A stretch of 64,000 nt of DNA, from assembly GCF_014490725.1 (NCBI RefSeq), contig NZ_JACOQL010000006.1, positions 17,889-81,888 on the forward strand, given 5' to 3'. Every line of letters starts with the position of its first letter. Within the stretch, counting starts at the first letter, position 1. The notes below the pieces were generated by a model, which worked only from the letters and a program-made list of their open reading frames with translations, did no database searches and had not been told where the DNA came from. The position numbers and the translations under genes were made by a program. This document shows, in pieces, positions 6,911 to 15,624 of this stretch. Source of the DNA: Paracoccus amoyensis (lineage in GTDB: Bacteria; Pseudomonadota; Alphaproteobacteria; Rhodobacterales; Rhodobacteraceae).

Positions 6911-7891
6911 GATCATCTCCTTTTGGTTTCGGGGTGGTGAAAGGGTCTGGCGCGTCGGCGTTTGGCCGATCCGGACAGCCGGGCGGCTGAGACTGTCGGC
7001 AAAGGCGCGAAAGGCGGCGCGGGGATCGGCGACGGCATCGGCGAGACCGGCTTTGAGCGCCGCAGCGCCCCGGAAGATGGCAGCTTCGGTGGCCAGTGCC
7101 GCATCTTTGCCGAGCTTTGTCCCGCGCCCGGCGGCGACGGTCTCGGCGAAGAGGATGCGCAGATCCTCCAGCTCGGCCTGCAGCCGGTCGCGGATGCCAT
7201 CAGGCAGGGCGGCATAGGGATTGGCATCGGCTTTTCTGGCCCCGGCATGGATCAGCGTTACTGCAACGCCTTTCTGGGCCAGCATGCCGGACATGTCGGT
7301 ATGCATGGTGATGACGCCGATGCTGCCCGCCGCCCCAGTGCGGGGCAGGGTGATGCGGGTCGCCTGCGAGGCCAGCGCGTAGCCTGCCGAGAGCGCATGT
7401 TCGGCGAGAAAGGCGTGCACCGGTTTTTTGGTCCGCGCCGCGCGGATGCGGTCGGCCAGATCGAAGGCCCCGGCGACCTCGCCGCCAAAGCTGTCGATCT
7501 CCAGCGCGATACCGCGAATGGCCGGGTCATGGACCGCCGCATCGATCTGGGCGGCCAGCCCCTCATAGGAGGTCAGCCCGGAGCTCTGACCGATCCAGGC
7601 GCCGCGATGGACCAGCGTTCCGGCAATGGCGATGACCGCAACGCCGTCGACGACGGGGAAGGGTGCATCTGCATCGCTGCCATGGCGCTGGGCGAGATCG
7701 CCGCCGATCAGCGAGGCGCAGGCGATTTGCCGCGCCGCTGTCTGATCGGGTTCGGCGACCGTCATGCCGTCAAAGCGAATTTCCTGCCCGGTGATGCGGG
7801 GTCCGAGGCTAGAGAGAAAGGCCAGCGCCTTGGCGGGGGCAATCATCAGCGGGGTGTCGAAGGCGCGCTGGGCGATCTGGGCATGATGCAT
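6506..7891 (-). CDS. S49-family prohead protease with C-terminal scaffold domain (lambda gpC type)
   Basis: A 461-aa protein. Residues about 80-290 form a ClpP-like S49 peptidase: VVDGVAVIAIAGTLVHRGAW, ALEIDSFGGEVAG, LAEHALSAGYALAS and AGSIGVI. By family analogy (SohB/SppA) the catalytic Ser is Ser168 in LSAGY and the general-base Lys is Lys220 in GARKADANPY. After about residue 330 comes a Pro/Ala/Glu-rich linker and a helical scaffold region. The protease matures the procapsid and is itself a scaffold fusion. Its TGA/ATG junction overlaps the portal stop at 7891. A second product probably starts inside it at 6910. Confidence 0.9.
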   Translation of the reverse strand: MHHAQIAQRAFDTPLMIAPAKALAFLSSLGPRITGQEIRFDGMTVAEPDQTAARQIACASLIGGDLAQRHGSDADAPFPVVDGVAVIAIAGTLVHRGAWIGQSSGLTSYEGLAAQIDAAVHDPAIRGIALEIDSFGGEVAGAFDLADRIRAARTKKPVHAFLAEHALSAGYALASQATRITLPRTGAAGSIGVITMHTDMSGMLAQKGVAVTLIHAGARKADANPYAALPDGIRDRLQAELEDLRILFAETVAAGRGTKLGKDAALATEAAIFRGAAALKAGLADAVADPRAAFRAFADSLSRPAVRIGQTPTRQTLSPPRNQKEMIMSNQTDEDARTPDQQDPQAAVPGATAAPTEEQPAAEPSTPGTAPAAAPTDADAIRAEAAEVASICAQAAQLGVTLDAADAVRRGVNPDALRGQILDSLAAKSDASGILASAPAPTNKPSPLVAAARKSADSASR

Positions 7892-9411
7892 CAGCGGTCC
7901 TCCCCGGGATTGGCATCGTCATCGTCGGTGTCATCATCAGGGTCGGTGGCGCCGTCTTCGTCATCGTCCTTGCCGTCGCTGGTGTCGCGGCCATCACCAG
8001 CCGCCTCGCCCTTCGGCCCTTGCGCGGGCGATCCGGGGCGGCGGAAGTCGAGGCCCAGCGCTGCTTCGCGCTTGCGTTCCGCTGCGATCTCGCGGTCGAC
8101 CTGTTCGGCGTCATATCCGCGCTCGGAGATCGCTTGGCTGCGGGATTTGAGGCCCGCCTCGATCTGCAGGATCTCGGCCGAGGCATCCTTCATCGGATCG
8201 ACCCAGTCCCAGCGCGTCGGCAGCCAGCTGACGGACTGGTATGCCCGCCGGTCGCGATCATAGCCGGGAAAGTCGATGGCACCGGACAGCACGGCCAGAT
8301 CCATCCAGCGCTGCCAGACTGGTCGGCAGAGCTGATGCACGATGACGCTGTGCTGGATCGCCGAGACCCGGCGGCGGAAATCCAGCAATGCCACGCGCGT
8401 GTTGGAAAAGTTGCCGCGTGCGGCATCGCCGGTCAGGTATGGGTAGGGGATGCCCAGCGCGGCGGCGATCTGCAGCAGCGTCCGGTACTGGAAGGGCTCA
8501 TAGGTCGATCCGGAATCCGGCGTCGCGGGGGTCGAGACATCCTCGCCCGGATCCAGACGCACGACCTGACCGGGTTCGACTTCCAGATCCTCATCTGCCG
8601 GTTCCAGTGGCGTTTCCGGGGCGGGCGAGGTGATGAACATGGCAAACATCGCCGCCGTCTTCTTCCGCTCCAGCTCGGCATCGTCATAGAGATCGAGGGT
8701 GAAGAGTTTCACGATGGCAGGCGCGAAGCGCGACACCCCGCGCAGCTGTCCGGCTTCGACCGGGTCAAGGACGTGAATGATCTCGCTGGCGGGCACGCGG
8801 ACCGTCTCGCCCACCAGCCCCGGATCGGTAATGTCGCCCGGATGACGGCGGAGAAGGTGGTAGGCCACGCGCCGCCCGATGCCGTCGAATTGGATGCCCT
8901 GGCGGATCGCCCCGCCGCCCGGCAGTTCGCGGTTCAGGTCTATCGGCAGCATCTCCGAGGGCAGCATCTGCAGCTGCAGCGGTACCGACAGACCGTCGTC
9001 CGGTCTGCGCGGGCGTAGCCGCAGAAACACCTCGCCTGCCAGAAACAGTTCTCGCGCGGCGCGGCGCTGCAATCCGTAGAAATCGGTCAGCCCCTCGGCA
9101 TCGGCCTCGTCGGTCCAGCGGAGCCAGAGTGTCTGCAGCGCCTCTTTCTGCGCGGCATCGGCGATGGAGGACGACGGTTTGATCCCGTCGCCGACCACAT
9201 TGCTGGCGTAAGCCTCGACCGCCCCGCTGGCATAACCGTTGTTCCGCGCCAGCCAGCGGGCGCGGGCCGTGATGGTCTCGCCTGCACCCGCGATCAGCGT
9301 GTTCACATGGGCGCGGCTGGCGCGGAACCCGCGCAGGCGTCGGTGTGACTGCGCCGCATCGAACCCGCCGATGATCGCGCCGAGACGCTGGCGGATACCG
9401 TCAAACGTCAT
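7891..9411 (-). CDS. Portal protein (lambda gpB family)
   Basis: A 506-aa protein with portal-family segments: RARWLARNNGYASGAVEAYASNVVGDGIKPSS, ELFLAGEVFLRLRPRR, VEAGQLRGVSRFAPAIVKL, and ASEIIHVLDP. It forms the dodecameric vertex for DNA packaging and exit. The C-terminus is very acidic (a run of Asp/Glu after residue 480). It follows gpW by four bases and its stop overlaps the protease start. Length fits lambda gpB. Confidence 0.92.
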   Translation of the reverse strand: MTFDGIRQRLGAIIGGFDAAQSHRRLRGFRASRAHVNTLIAGAGETITARARWLARNNGYASGAVEAYASNVVGDGIKPSSSIADAAQKEALQTLWLRWTDEADAEGLTDFYGLQRRAARELFLAGEVFLRLRPRRPDDGLSVPLQLQMLPSEMLPIDLNRELPGGGAIRQGIQFDGIGRRVAYHLLRRHPGDITDPGLVGETVRVPASEIIHVLDPVEAGQLRGVSRFAPAIVKLFTLDLYDDAELERKKTAAMFAMFITSPAPETPLEPADEDLEVEPGQVVRLDPGEDVSTPATPDSGSTYEPFQYRTLLQIAAALGIPYPYLTGDAARGNFSNTRVALLDFRRRVSAIQHSVIVHQLCRPVWQRWMDLAVLSGAIDFPGYDRDRRAYQSVSWLPTRWDWVDPMKDASAEILQIEAGLKSRSQAISERGYDAEQVDREIAAERKREAALGLDFRRPGSPAQGPKGEAAGDGRDTSDGKDDDEDGATDPDDDTDDDDANPGEDR

Positions 9412-9414
9412 GGA

Positions 9415-9627
9415 TTAAAGCCCCTTCGTGGCGACAGTGCCCCAGCGCCGACGGCGGTTGGTGCCAGCGGCGCGGGCAATCCGGGCTTCCAGATCGGCGA
9501 TGGCGGATGCCAGTTCGGCATCGGATCCATAGGTCAGGGTCTTGCCGTCATAGCTGACGCTGCGCAGCCCGCTGAACCTGGCTTCCTGCAGGGCTGATAG
9601 CAGCGCCCGCATCCGGTCGATGTCCAT
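9415..9627 (-). CDS. gpW-like head-tail connector protein
   Basis: A 70-aa protein MDIDRMRALLSALQEARFSGLRSV, with VSYDGKTLTYGSDAELASAIADLEARIAR. The helix-loop-beta hairpin-helix layout and the SVSYDGKTLTYGS hairpin match gpW, which stabilises packaged DNA below the portal. It lies between the terminase large subunit and the portal, as in lambda (A-W-B), with gaps of only three bases. Confidence 0.85.
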   Translation of the reverse strand: MDIDRMRALLSALQEARFSGLRSVSYDGKTLTYGSDAELASAIADLEARIARAAGTNRRRRWGTVATKGL

Positions 9628-9630
9628 CTC

Positions 9631-11694
9631 TCACCTCATGAAACGCGGTGTGTAAGTCTGCCGCTTGCGGCGCGGTGTGGTTGGCGGGGCGCCCGCCTGA
9701 CGGGCAGGCGGGCCATTTGTCGGCACGGACGGGTCATCGGCCTTCGCAGCCGTGCCACCCGCATCCGCTACTGGCGGTGCCACCCCGGCTTGTTCCTCCA
9801 GCTGCCGCCACATCCGCTCGTCCCAGCGATCCGCACCCATGATCCAGGCGGCGGCGCGGGCATAGACGCGGGTATCCAGCGCCTCGTTCCGTTCGCGCAG
9901 CTTTTGCCATTCCTGCCTTGCATAGCCGCGCTTGTTCCTGACCGTGACCAACTGCTCGGCGACCAGCTGTTTCAGCCATTCGCTGTCGGCCCAGTCCGGC
10001 AGATGGATCATCCCCGGCGGATCGGGCTGGCCCGCCGCACGTTCTTCGTCCGTGGGCCGTTCCAGCCGCAGAAATCGATAGGTCTCGATCTTGAAAGTGG
10101 CGGTGGCCACCGACCAGAGCCGGGCGCCGCGCCGCAGGCGTTTGCCGCCCACGGTCGCATCGACGAAGGTCGGCCCGGAAACCGGCGTCGCACGGTTGAA
10201 GCCCTCAAACCCCTTGACCGGCACGACCTGTTCGAACCCCTGTGCCCTCGCCCAGGCATAGACTGCCGCCGCCTCATAGCCGGTATCGATGGCCAATTTG
10301 GCAATCGGCATCACCGCGCCATTGGCATGCTGCCATGTGCGGGTCAGAAGCTTCGTCAGTTCGGCCCATGCCGCCGGGCTGTCCGGACCGCCGGGGATGA
10401 CGATGTGATCGACGAGCCAGCTCTGCAGTCCTCGCCCCCAGGCCCAGATATCGACCTCGAACCGGTCTTTCTGGATATCGGCCCCGGCGGTCAGGAACAG
10501 ACCGCCTTCGGGGATCTGCGCCGCGAACACTTCCCGCCGGTCGGCCAGCCGCTGCCATTCCGGTGCCTCGCCGCGTTCGACCCAGGTCTCGCCCAAGAGC
10601 GTGTTGCGCGCCGCGCGCAGCATCTCGTCATTGCCCTGTGCCGCCAGCCATTCCCGCGCGATCTGTTCCCAGCTCTTCCAGCCGATGGGCGAATAAAGCG
10701 CCGAAAGGTGATAGCCGACATGATGCGGATCGGCGGCGACTGCTGTTGCCCGCCATTCGCCTGCCTCCAGCATCGCCGTCTTGTGATGCTCGGCGATCAG
10801 CGCCTCGCAGCTGTTGCAGGCATAGGCGGCGGTCTCCGGCCGACCCTTCTCCCAGCGCAGCCGTTCGAATTCCAGCCATTGCATCGCCCCGCAATGCGGG
10901 CAGGGCACGAAATAGCGCCGCTGGTCCGAGGCCTCGAATTCCTGCTCGATCCGGCTCAGCCCCCGGATCGTCGGGGTCGAGACCAGGAACACCTTGCGGC
11001 GATGGGCGAAAGTGGTGCTGCGGGCCTCGGCCAGCGTCACCGGATCGCCCTCTTCGTCGGCCGAGGGCGGATAGGCGTCGATCTCGTCCAGAAACAGATA
11101 GCGCGCGGGCATCGACCGCAGGCCTGTCGCGCTGTTGGCCCCGGTCAGCACCAGAATGCCGCCCGGGAATTCCTTGGACAGCATCGAATTCCCGGCATCG
11201 CGCGACCGCGCCGGGCTGACCCGTTCCCTGAGCGCAGGCGAATCCGAAATCAGCGGATCGAGGCGACCGCGCGAGGCACGCTTGGCCATCTCGACCGTCG
11301 GCAGCACCGCCAGCATCGGTCCCGGCGCATGATGGATGACAAAGCCGATCCAGTTGTTGCCCGCTTCCGTGGCGCCCACCTGCGCGGCCTTCATGAAGCT
11401 GATCCGCTGTGCCGGATGACCGGGCGAGAGCGCGTCCATGATCTCGCGCAGATAGGGGGTGCGGGCGGTGCGATAGCGCCCGGGCTCGGCAGCAGCGCGC
11501 GATGACAGCCAACGGTGTTTATCTGCCCATTCGGACACCGTCAGATCGGGATCGGGCCGGATGCCGCGCGACCAGGCGCGCAGAACATCCTCGGCGCCGT
11601 CGAAACTCAGGTCGGGGCTGTGATCATCGCTCCCATCCTCGTCATTCAAGAGAAACCTTGAGCTCGGCGAGGGCGGTGAGCTGGTCTCGGACAT
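9631..11694 (-). CDS. Terminase large subunit (lambda gpA family)
   Basis: Start ATG 11694 gives MSETSSPPSPSS, about 687 aa; the frame is open further upstream but that part is the small-subunit gene read out of frame. It has an adenine-binding/Q region, a Walker-A-like KAAQVGATEAGNN, Walker B RYLFLDEIDAYP, a C-rich zinc knuckle CPHCGAMQW...CNSC, and a C-terminal nuclease domain (AGADIQKDRFEVDIWAWG, AIDTGYEA). It translocates DNA into the prohead and cuts cos ends. It overlaps the end of the small subunit by about 50 bases. Confidence 0.93.
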   Translation of the reverse strand: MSETSSPPSPSSRFLLNDEDGSDDHSPDLSFDGAEDVLRAWSRGIRPDPDLTVSEWADKHRWLSSRAAAEPGRYRTARTPYLREIMDALSPGHPAQRISFMKAAQVGATEAGNNWIGFVIHHAPGPMLAVLPTVEMAKRASRGRLDPLISDSPALRERVSPARSRDAGNSMLSKEFPGGILVLTGANSATGLRSMPARYLFLDEIDAYPPSADEEGDPVTLAEARSTTFAHRRKVFLVSTPTIRGLSRIEQEFEASDQRRYFVPCPHCGAMQWLEFERLRWEKGRPETAAYACNSCEALIAEHHKTAMLEAGEWRATAVAADPHHVGYHLSALYSPIGWKSWEQIAREWLAAQGNDEMLRAARNTLLGETWVERGEAPEWQRLADRREVFAAQIPEGGLFLTAGADIQKDRFEVDIWAWGRGLQSWLVDHIVIPGGPDSPAAWAELTKLLTRTWQHANGAVMPIAKLAIDTGYEAAAVYAWARAQGFEQVVPVKGFEGFNRATPVSGPTFVDATVGGKRLRRGARLWSVATATFKIETYRFLRLERPTDEERAAGQPDPPGMIHLPDWADSEWLKQLVAEQLVTVRNKRGYARQEWQKLRERNEALDTRVYARAAAWIMGADRWDERMWRQLEEQAGVAPPVADAGGTAAKADDPSVPTNGPPARQAGAPPTTPRRKRQTYTPRFMR

Positions 11695-12235
11695 GGGCTT
11701 CCAGCACCCTCTGCAGCACCCCGGTACCGATGCTGATCGCTTCTCCGGTGGTCTTTTCCATCTCGGCCGACAATTCCGCCGCCATGATCGCGGCGACACG
11801 GGCGGGCCATGTCACCCAGGCATCGCGTTCCTGCCGGGCGAGGCGAAACACCAGCGTTTCGGCCCGGGCCCGGTCGACTAGCACACCCTTCTTCTTCTGG
11901 ATGGCGATCTGGCGTTCCTGTGCCTGATAGACCGTCAGCGCTGTCCGGGCCTTCAGATAGGAGGAACTGTCGCCCGGGCCGGAGATTGACGGGGCGGCGA
12001 GACTGTCGGCGGGGCGGGTCGGTCTGTCCGGCACCGCCGCCTGCCGCGCCGTGCCAGCCTTGGACCGGTTCTGCTGGTCGGGATCGGTGGTGGCCGCGCG
12101 CCGGGCGTCCGACGCCGCCGCATCGATGGAGCCATCGGCGAACAAGACCAGCCTGCCGCTTTTCCGCGCCTTCTGGATCGCTCCGCGCGACAGCCCGGCA
12201 TGGGCGGCAAAGGCCCGCTCGCTCATGCCCTGCAT
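11642..12235 (-). CDS. Terminase small subunit (Nu1-like, DNA packaging)
   Basis: A 197-aa protein with an N-terminal winged-helix: MSERAFAAHAGLSRGAIQKARKSGRLVLFADGSID, matching the Nu1 DNA-binding domain that recognises cos. Then comes a Ser/Pro-rich linker and a helical C-terminus (YLKARTALTVYQAQERQIAIQKKKG, ARAETLVFRLARQERDAW) that contacts the large subunit. Either ATG 12235 (MQGMSERAF) or ATG 12226 could be the start. A broken homolog lies at 60984-61948, split by an IS element. Confidence 0.85.
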   Translation of the reverse strand: MQGMSERAFAAHAGLSRGAIQKARKSGRLVLFADGSIDAAASDARRAATTDPDQQNRSKAGTARQAAVPDRPTRPADSLAAPSISGPGDSSSYLKARTALTVYQAQERQIAIQKKKGVLVDRARAETLVFRLARQERDAWVTWPARVAAIMAAELSAEMEKTTGEAISIGTGVLQRVLEAHVRDQLTALAELKVSLE

Positions 12236-12359
12236 GACAGACCCGTCCGAAGATGATGGTGATGTGCATCAGAAAGCACTGTTATTGCTCCGAATTCTCT
12301 ACACTTCAGGACGCCCCGGAGCGATGCTGCATCAACGAAACGCTGCACCGGAGACCGAC
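12236..12359. promoter_or_regulatory. Conserved noncoding spacer, candidate cos/control region
   Basis: This spacer separates the leftward terminase small subunit from the rightward 75-aa gene. About 46 bases (roughly 12268-12313) are identical in the second prophage remnant (about 61984-62029), while flanking coding sequence has diverged more. In lambda, cos lies just upstream of Nu1, which is this position. It could also hold the promoter for the rightward gene (a TACACT hexamer lies at about 12299-12304). Confidence 0.45.
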
Positions 12360-12587
12360 ATGACCCGCCAGACCGCCCGCACCAATGACGCCGCCCTTGC
12401 CGCCTTCATCGCGAAGAAAGCGGAAATCGACGCCATGCTGGCCCGGTTGCAGACCTTCAGCGAGGACCACTTCGGCGCCGATCCACAGCGGGTGAACTGG
12501 GGTCACGTCGGAAGCCTCGAATATCAGGCCCACCTGCTGAAGCAGATCAGCGATTTTGCCTTCGGTGAGGGCGAACACGCCGCCTGA
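12360..12587 (+). CDS. Small conserved phage protein, 75 aa, unknown function
   Basis: The product starts MTRQTARTNDAALAAFIAKKAEID and is mostly helical, with SEDHFGADPQRVNWG and LEYQAHLLKQISDFAFGEGEHAA. I do not recognise the family. The second prophage remnant carries a copy (62078-62305) with only a handful of substitutions, so the protein is under constraint. It is followed by the DUF3489 gene on the same strand. The two probably form a small rightward unit opposite to the morphogenesis genes. Confidence 0.75.
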   Translation: MTRQTARTNDAALAAFIAKKAEIDAMLARLQTFSEDHFGADPQRVNWGHVGSLEYQAHLLKQISDFAFGEGEHAA

Positions 12588-12684
12588 CGCCACTGCGGAT
12601 ATCGACCGCTGAACCCCGCCGGTAGCGGGGCCCGGCTCCGTAGAAGCCGACCGCGACCTGCGGCGGCGATGCACGGAGCCCGTC

Positions 12685-13215
12685 ATGACGAAAATGACCG
12701 ACACCCAGACCCTGATCCTGACCCGGGCCAGCGCACGGCCGGGAAATCTCGCCCTGCCGCTGCCCGAGGGGTTGCACGGCGCGGCGGCGAAGATGGCCGT
12801 CGGCCGGATGATCAAGCTCGGCTGGATCGAAGAGGTCGAGGCCAATCTCCGGCGCGACGAGCCCCTCTGGCGCGAGACCGGTGACGGGCACGGCACGACG
12901 CTGATCGCCACCGAGGCCGGGCTGGACGCCATCGGCATCGAACCGGTGGTGGTCAGGACCATGGCGGGATTGCGGGACGCCAAGCCCGAAGCCATCGCCG
13001 CTGCCCAGCGCCCCGGCACGAAACAGGCGCAGTTGATCGCTATGCTGCAGCGCCCTGAAGGCGCGAGTATCGCCGAGATCGCCGAGGCGACGGGGTGGCA
13101 GCACCACTCGATTCGCGGTGCCATCTCCGGATCGCTGAAGAAGAAGCTGGGCCTAACCGTGACCTCCGAGAAACTCGCCGAACGGGGTCGGGTCTATAAG
13201 CTGAGTTCTTCCTGA
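12685..13215 (+). CDS. DUF3489 domain protein
   Basis: A 176-aa protein: MTKMTDTQTLILTRASARPGN. Its C-terminal third (PGTKQAQLIAMLQRPEGAS, IAEIAEATGWQHHSIRGAISG, KKKLGLTVTSEK) is the DUF3489 signature, which resembles a winged helix-turn-helix. The N-terminal half (LPLPEGLHGAAAKMAVGRMIKLGWIEEV) also looks like an HTH-type module. DNA binding is therefore plausible but the role is unknown. A close copy lies at 62400-62933. It converges on the methyltransferase gene, with stops about 10 bases apart. Confidence 0.85.
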   Translation: MTKMTDTQTLILTRASARPGNLALPLPEGLHGAAAKMAVGRMIKLGWIEEVEANLRRDEPLWRETGDGHGTTLIATEAGLDAIGIEPVVVRTMAGLRDAKPEAIAAAQRPGTKQAQLIAMLQRPEGASIAEIAEATGWQHHSIRGAISGSLKKKLGLTVTSEKLAERGRVYKLSSS

Positions 13216-13760
13216 TCCGGCGCCGCGTCATCCATCCTCCAGCAGCTGATACGCCAGAGTTCTGAGCGCATGCGCGGCAACCAGCGGGACCACGCCATTG
13301 CCACAGAGGCGGAGCCTGTCCACCCTGTTGGCCAGCCCATCAGCGCCTCGACGAATAGCGGGTTCAAGGTCCGGCGCTGATCGGAGGTATCGGGACCAGC
13401 CATCTGCGTCGTGAGGACCTGGCGGCCAAGCAGGCCGTTCACCGGCGTGTTCGCCAGCGTCGTCGCCCCGTCCTTGTGATCGCGCGCCGTGGGCGTCATC
13501 CACATGCCCGCCGCATGGGTCAGATCGGCCGATTTGCGATTGCCCGTGCTCGGCTTGTTGCCATCCGTCGCCAGCGGGGTCGGCCATTGCGCCGCTGTTG
13601 TCGCAAGGTTCATCCCGTGCCTGCCCGCTGCCTGCGACGGCGTCGGTCTCGTCTGCCGGTTCTCGTTGGCGCTGGCCCGGGTTGTCGGCCAGAGGCGCAG
13701 CATCTCCGTCCGGTTCCCGCCACTTGAGCGGGTGCCGGAGCAGGCGCGCGGGGTCGGCCA
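13194..13760 (-). other. Conserved overlapping reading frame with WPTP repeats
   Basis: In the +1 frame relative to the methyltransferase, the same DNA reads WPTPRACSG, then WPTTRASANENRQTRPTPSQ, WPTPLATDG, MWMTPTARDHKDG, TPVNGLLGRQVL and LNPLFVEALMGWPTGWTG, ending at 13194. WPTP repeats and the LNPxFVExLMGxPxGW ending are, to my knowledge, found in phage methyltransferase-related proteins. Between this copy and 62912-63479 this frame has about 11 substitutions, while the methyltransferase frame has about 30 over the same DNA. No conserved internal start codon was found, so it may be reached by frameshifting. Confidence 0.55.
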
Positions 13761-14325
13761 TGTCGTCGCCTTCCCGGATGGCGAGGATGAACAGGCGTTC
13801 CCGACGATGGGGCGCGCCGACTTCCGCCGCCGTAAACAATCCTGCCGCAAGGCGGTAGCCCATGCCGACCAGTCCGCTGGCGACTTCGGGGAAGCCGAGG
13901 CGGAGATGATGGGCGACGTTTTCAAGGAAGACGAAGGGCGGCTCGACCTCGCCGATGATGCGGGCGACATGCGGCCAGAGGTGGCGCGGATCCTCGGCAC
14001 CCCTTCGCTTGCCCGCCACGCTGAACGGCTGGCACGGATAGCCCGCAGAGACGATATCCACCGCGCCGCGCCAAGGCTTGCCGTCGAATGTGGCAATGTC
14101 GTCCCAGATAACAGCCTGATCCAGGGCCGCGTCCGCCATCCGCGCCACGAGAGTGGCCGCAGCATATGTTTCCCGCTCGACATGGCCCACAGCTCGGTAT
14201 CCGGGCAGGGCAAGGGTGAGGCCGAGATCGATCCCGCCCGCGCCTGAACAGAGGGAAAGCCCGAAGAGGCAGGTGTCGTCGGCCCCGGAACAGCGTCCGA
14301 GGGCAGGTAAAGCCAGGTCATTCAT
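13228..14325 (-). CDS. DNA (cytosine-5-)-methyltransferase, phage type
   Basis: A 365-aa protein with C5-methyltransferase motifs in order: motif I LSLCSGAGGIDLGL (SAM binding), motif IV SAGYPCQPFSVAGKRRG with the catalytic Cys, motif VI FLENV, motif VIII GAPHRRERLFILA, a variable region, and motifs IX-X RVDRLRLCGNGVVP. It would methylate cytosine and may protect phage DNA from host restriction. The middle region is unusual: a second frame (+1) on the same strand is fully open and better conserved than this one between the two copies in the window. A truncated copy is at 62946-63932. The target sequence cannot be predicted. Confidence 0.88.
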   Translation of the reverse strand: MNDLALPALGRCSGADDTCLFGLSLCSGAGGIDLGLTLALPGYRAVGHVERETYAAATLVARMADAALDQAVIWDDIATFDGKPWRGAVDIVSAGYPCQPFSVAGKRRGAEDPRHLWPHVARIIGEVEPPFVFLENVAHHLRLGFPEVASGLVGMGYRLAAGLFTAAEVGAPHRRERLFILAIREGDDMADPARLLRHPLKWREPDGDAAPLADNPGQRQREPADETDAVAGSGQARDEPCDNSGAMADPAGDGWQQAEHGQSQIGRSDPCGGHVDDAHGARSQGRGDDAGEHAGERPAWPPGPHDADGWSRYLRSAPDLEPAIRRGADGLANRVDRLRLCGNGVVPLVAAHALRTLAYQLLEDG

Positions 14326-14329
14326 GGTC

Positions 14330-15582
14330 TCAGCGTCGGTTGGCGGTCAGGTCGTCGAAGGTTTTGTCGGTGCCATCAAGAATGGCGGATTGCCCGGTCA
14401 GGTTCTGCCAGCGGGTGATGGCGACATCGACATAGGCGGGGTTCAGCTCGATGCCGTAGCAGACCCGGCCGGTGGTCTCGGCGGCGATCAGCGTGGTGCC
14501 GGAACCCATGAAGGGTTCATACACGGCCTGTCCGGGGCTGGAATTGTTCAGGATCGGGCGGCGCATGCATTCGACCGGCTTCTGCGTGCCGTGCACCGTC
14601 TCGGCATCCTGATCGCGATTGGCGATCTGCCACAGCGTGGTCTGCTTGCGATCACCGGCCCAATGGCCTTTGCCGCGTTTCGTCACCGCATACCAGCAGG
14701 GTTCGTGCTGCCAGTGATAATCGCCCCGGCTGAGGACCAGCCGGTCCTTGGCCCAGATGATCTGCGAGCGGATATCGAACCCGGCGGCGATCAGGCTGTC
14801 GGCGACGGTGGTGGCATGCAGCGCGCCGTGCCAGACATAGGCGACATCGCCCGGAAACAGCGCCCAGGCCTGCGCCAGTCAGCCCGGTCGTCATTCAGGA
14901 CTTTGCCGGTGCGTTTGGTCGCCGATGCGCCCGTGGCATTGCGCCAAGCCGGGTCGTAGTCCACCCCATAGGGCGGGTCGGTGACCATCAGCAGCGGGCG
15001 GACATCGCCCAGCAGCTCTGCAACCACATCGGCCGACGTGCTGTCGCCGCAGATCAGCCGGTGGGCCCCGAGCCGCCAGAGATCGCCCGGCACCGAGACG
15101 GGTTCGGCAGGCGGTTCCGGGACATCGCCTTCGCCCTCGGCGGCGCCGTCATCGCCGAGATCCGGATCCTGCAGCAGCGCCTCCAGCTCGTCTTCGGCAA
15201 ATCCCAGCAGCGACAGGTCAAAGTCATCGGCGAGCAGGCCAGCCACCTCGTCGCGCAGCAGCGCTTCGTCCCAGTCGCCGAGTTCGGTCAGCTTGTTGTC
15301 GGCGATGCGGTAGGCCCGGCGTTCGGCCTCGTCGAGATGCCCGAGCCGGATCACCGGCACCTCATTCAGGCCCAGCTCCGTCGCCGCCAGCACGCGGCCA
15401 TGGCCCGCGATCAGCTCGCCATCGTCGCCGACCATGCATGGCACGGTCCAGCCGAAGCGGGCCATGCTGGCGGCGATGCGCGCCACCTGATCGGGCCCGT
15501 GCATCTTCGCGTTCCGGGCATAGGGGCGCAGGCGCTCGATCGGCCAGAATTCGATCTGGCGCGGCGCAAAGGCGAGGTCCAT
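14330..15582 (-). pseudogene. ParB-like/adenine-specific DNA methyltransferase, frameshifted
   Basis: From ATG 15582 (MDLAFAPRQIEFWPIERLRPY) the protein has an N-terminal ParB-type domain (ARNAKMHGPDQVARIAASM, GHGRVLAATELGLNEVPVI, AYRIADNKLTELGDWD) and then an N6/N4-methyltransferase domain. DPPYG (motif IV) is in the first frame. At 14870-14872 one base is missing: TGG CGC AG GCC TGG should read WREAWALF. The downstream frame then continues VAYVWHGALHATTVADSLIAAGF, HGTQKPVECM and motif I PFMGSGTT to the stop at 14330. The enzyme would be inactive unless the indel is an assembly error. The target base context cannot be predicted. Confidence 0.82.
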
Positions 15583-15624
15583 GGGGCAGGGTCGTCCTGT
15601 GGTTTTAGGTGGCTTCGGGCCGGG

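Noticed and set aside
9790..11505. A 571-codon plus-strand open frame opposite the terminase large subunit
   Set aside because: It is antisense to a full-motif terminase gene, with no motif and shadow composition.
13489..14247. Plus-strand 252-codon frame opposite the methyltransferase
   Set aside because: No recognisable features. Although also open in copy 2, it is probably maintained only by the constraints of the two minus-strand frames.
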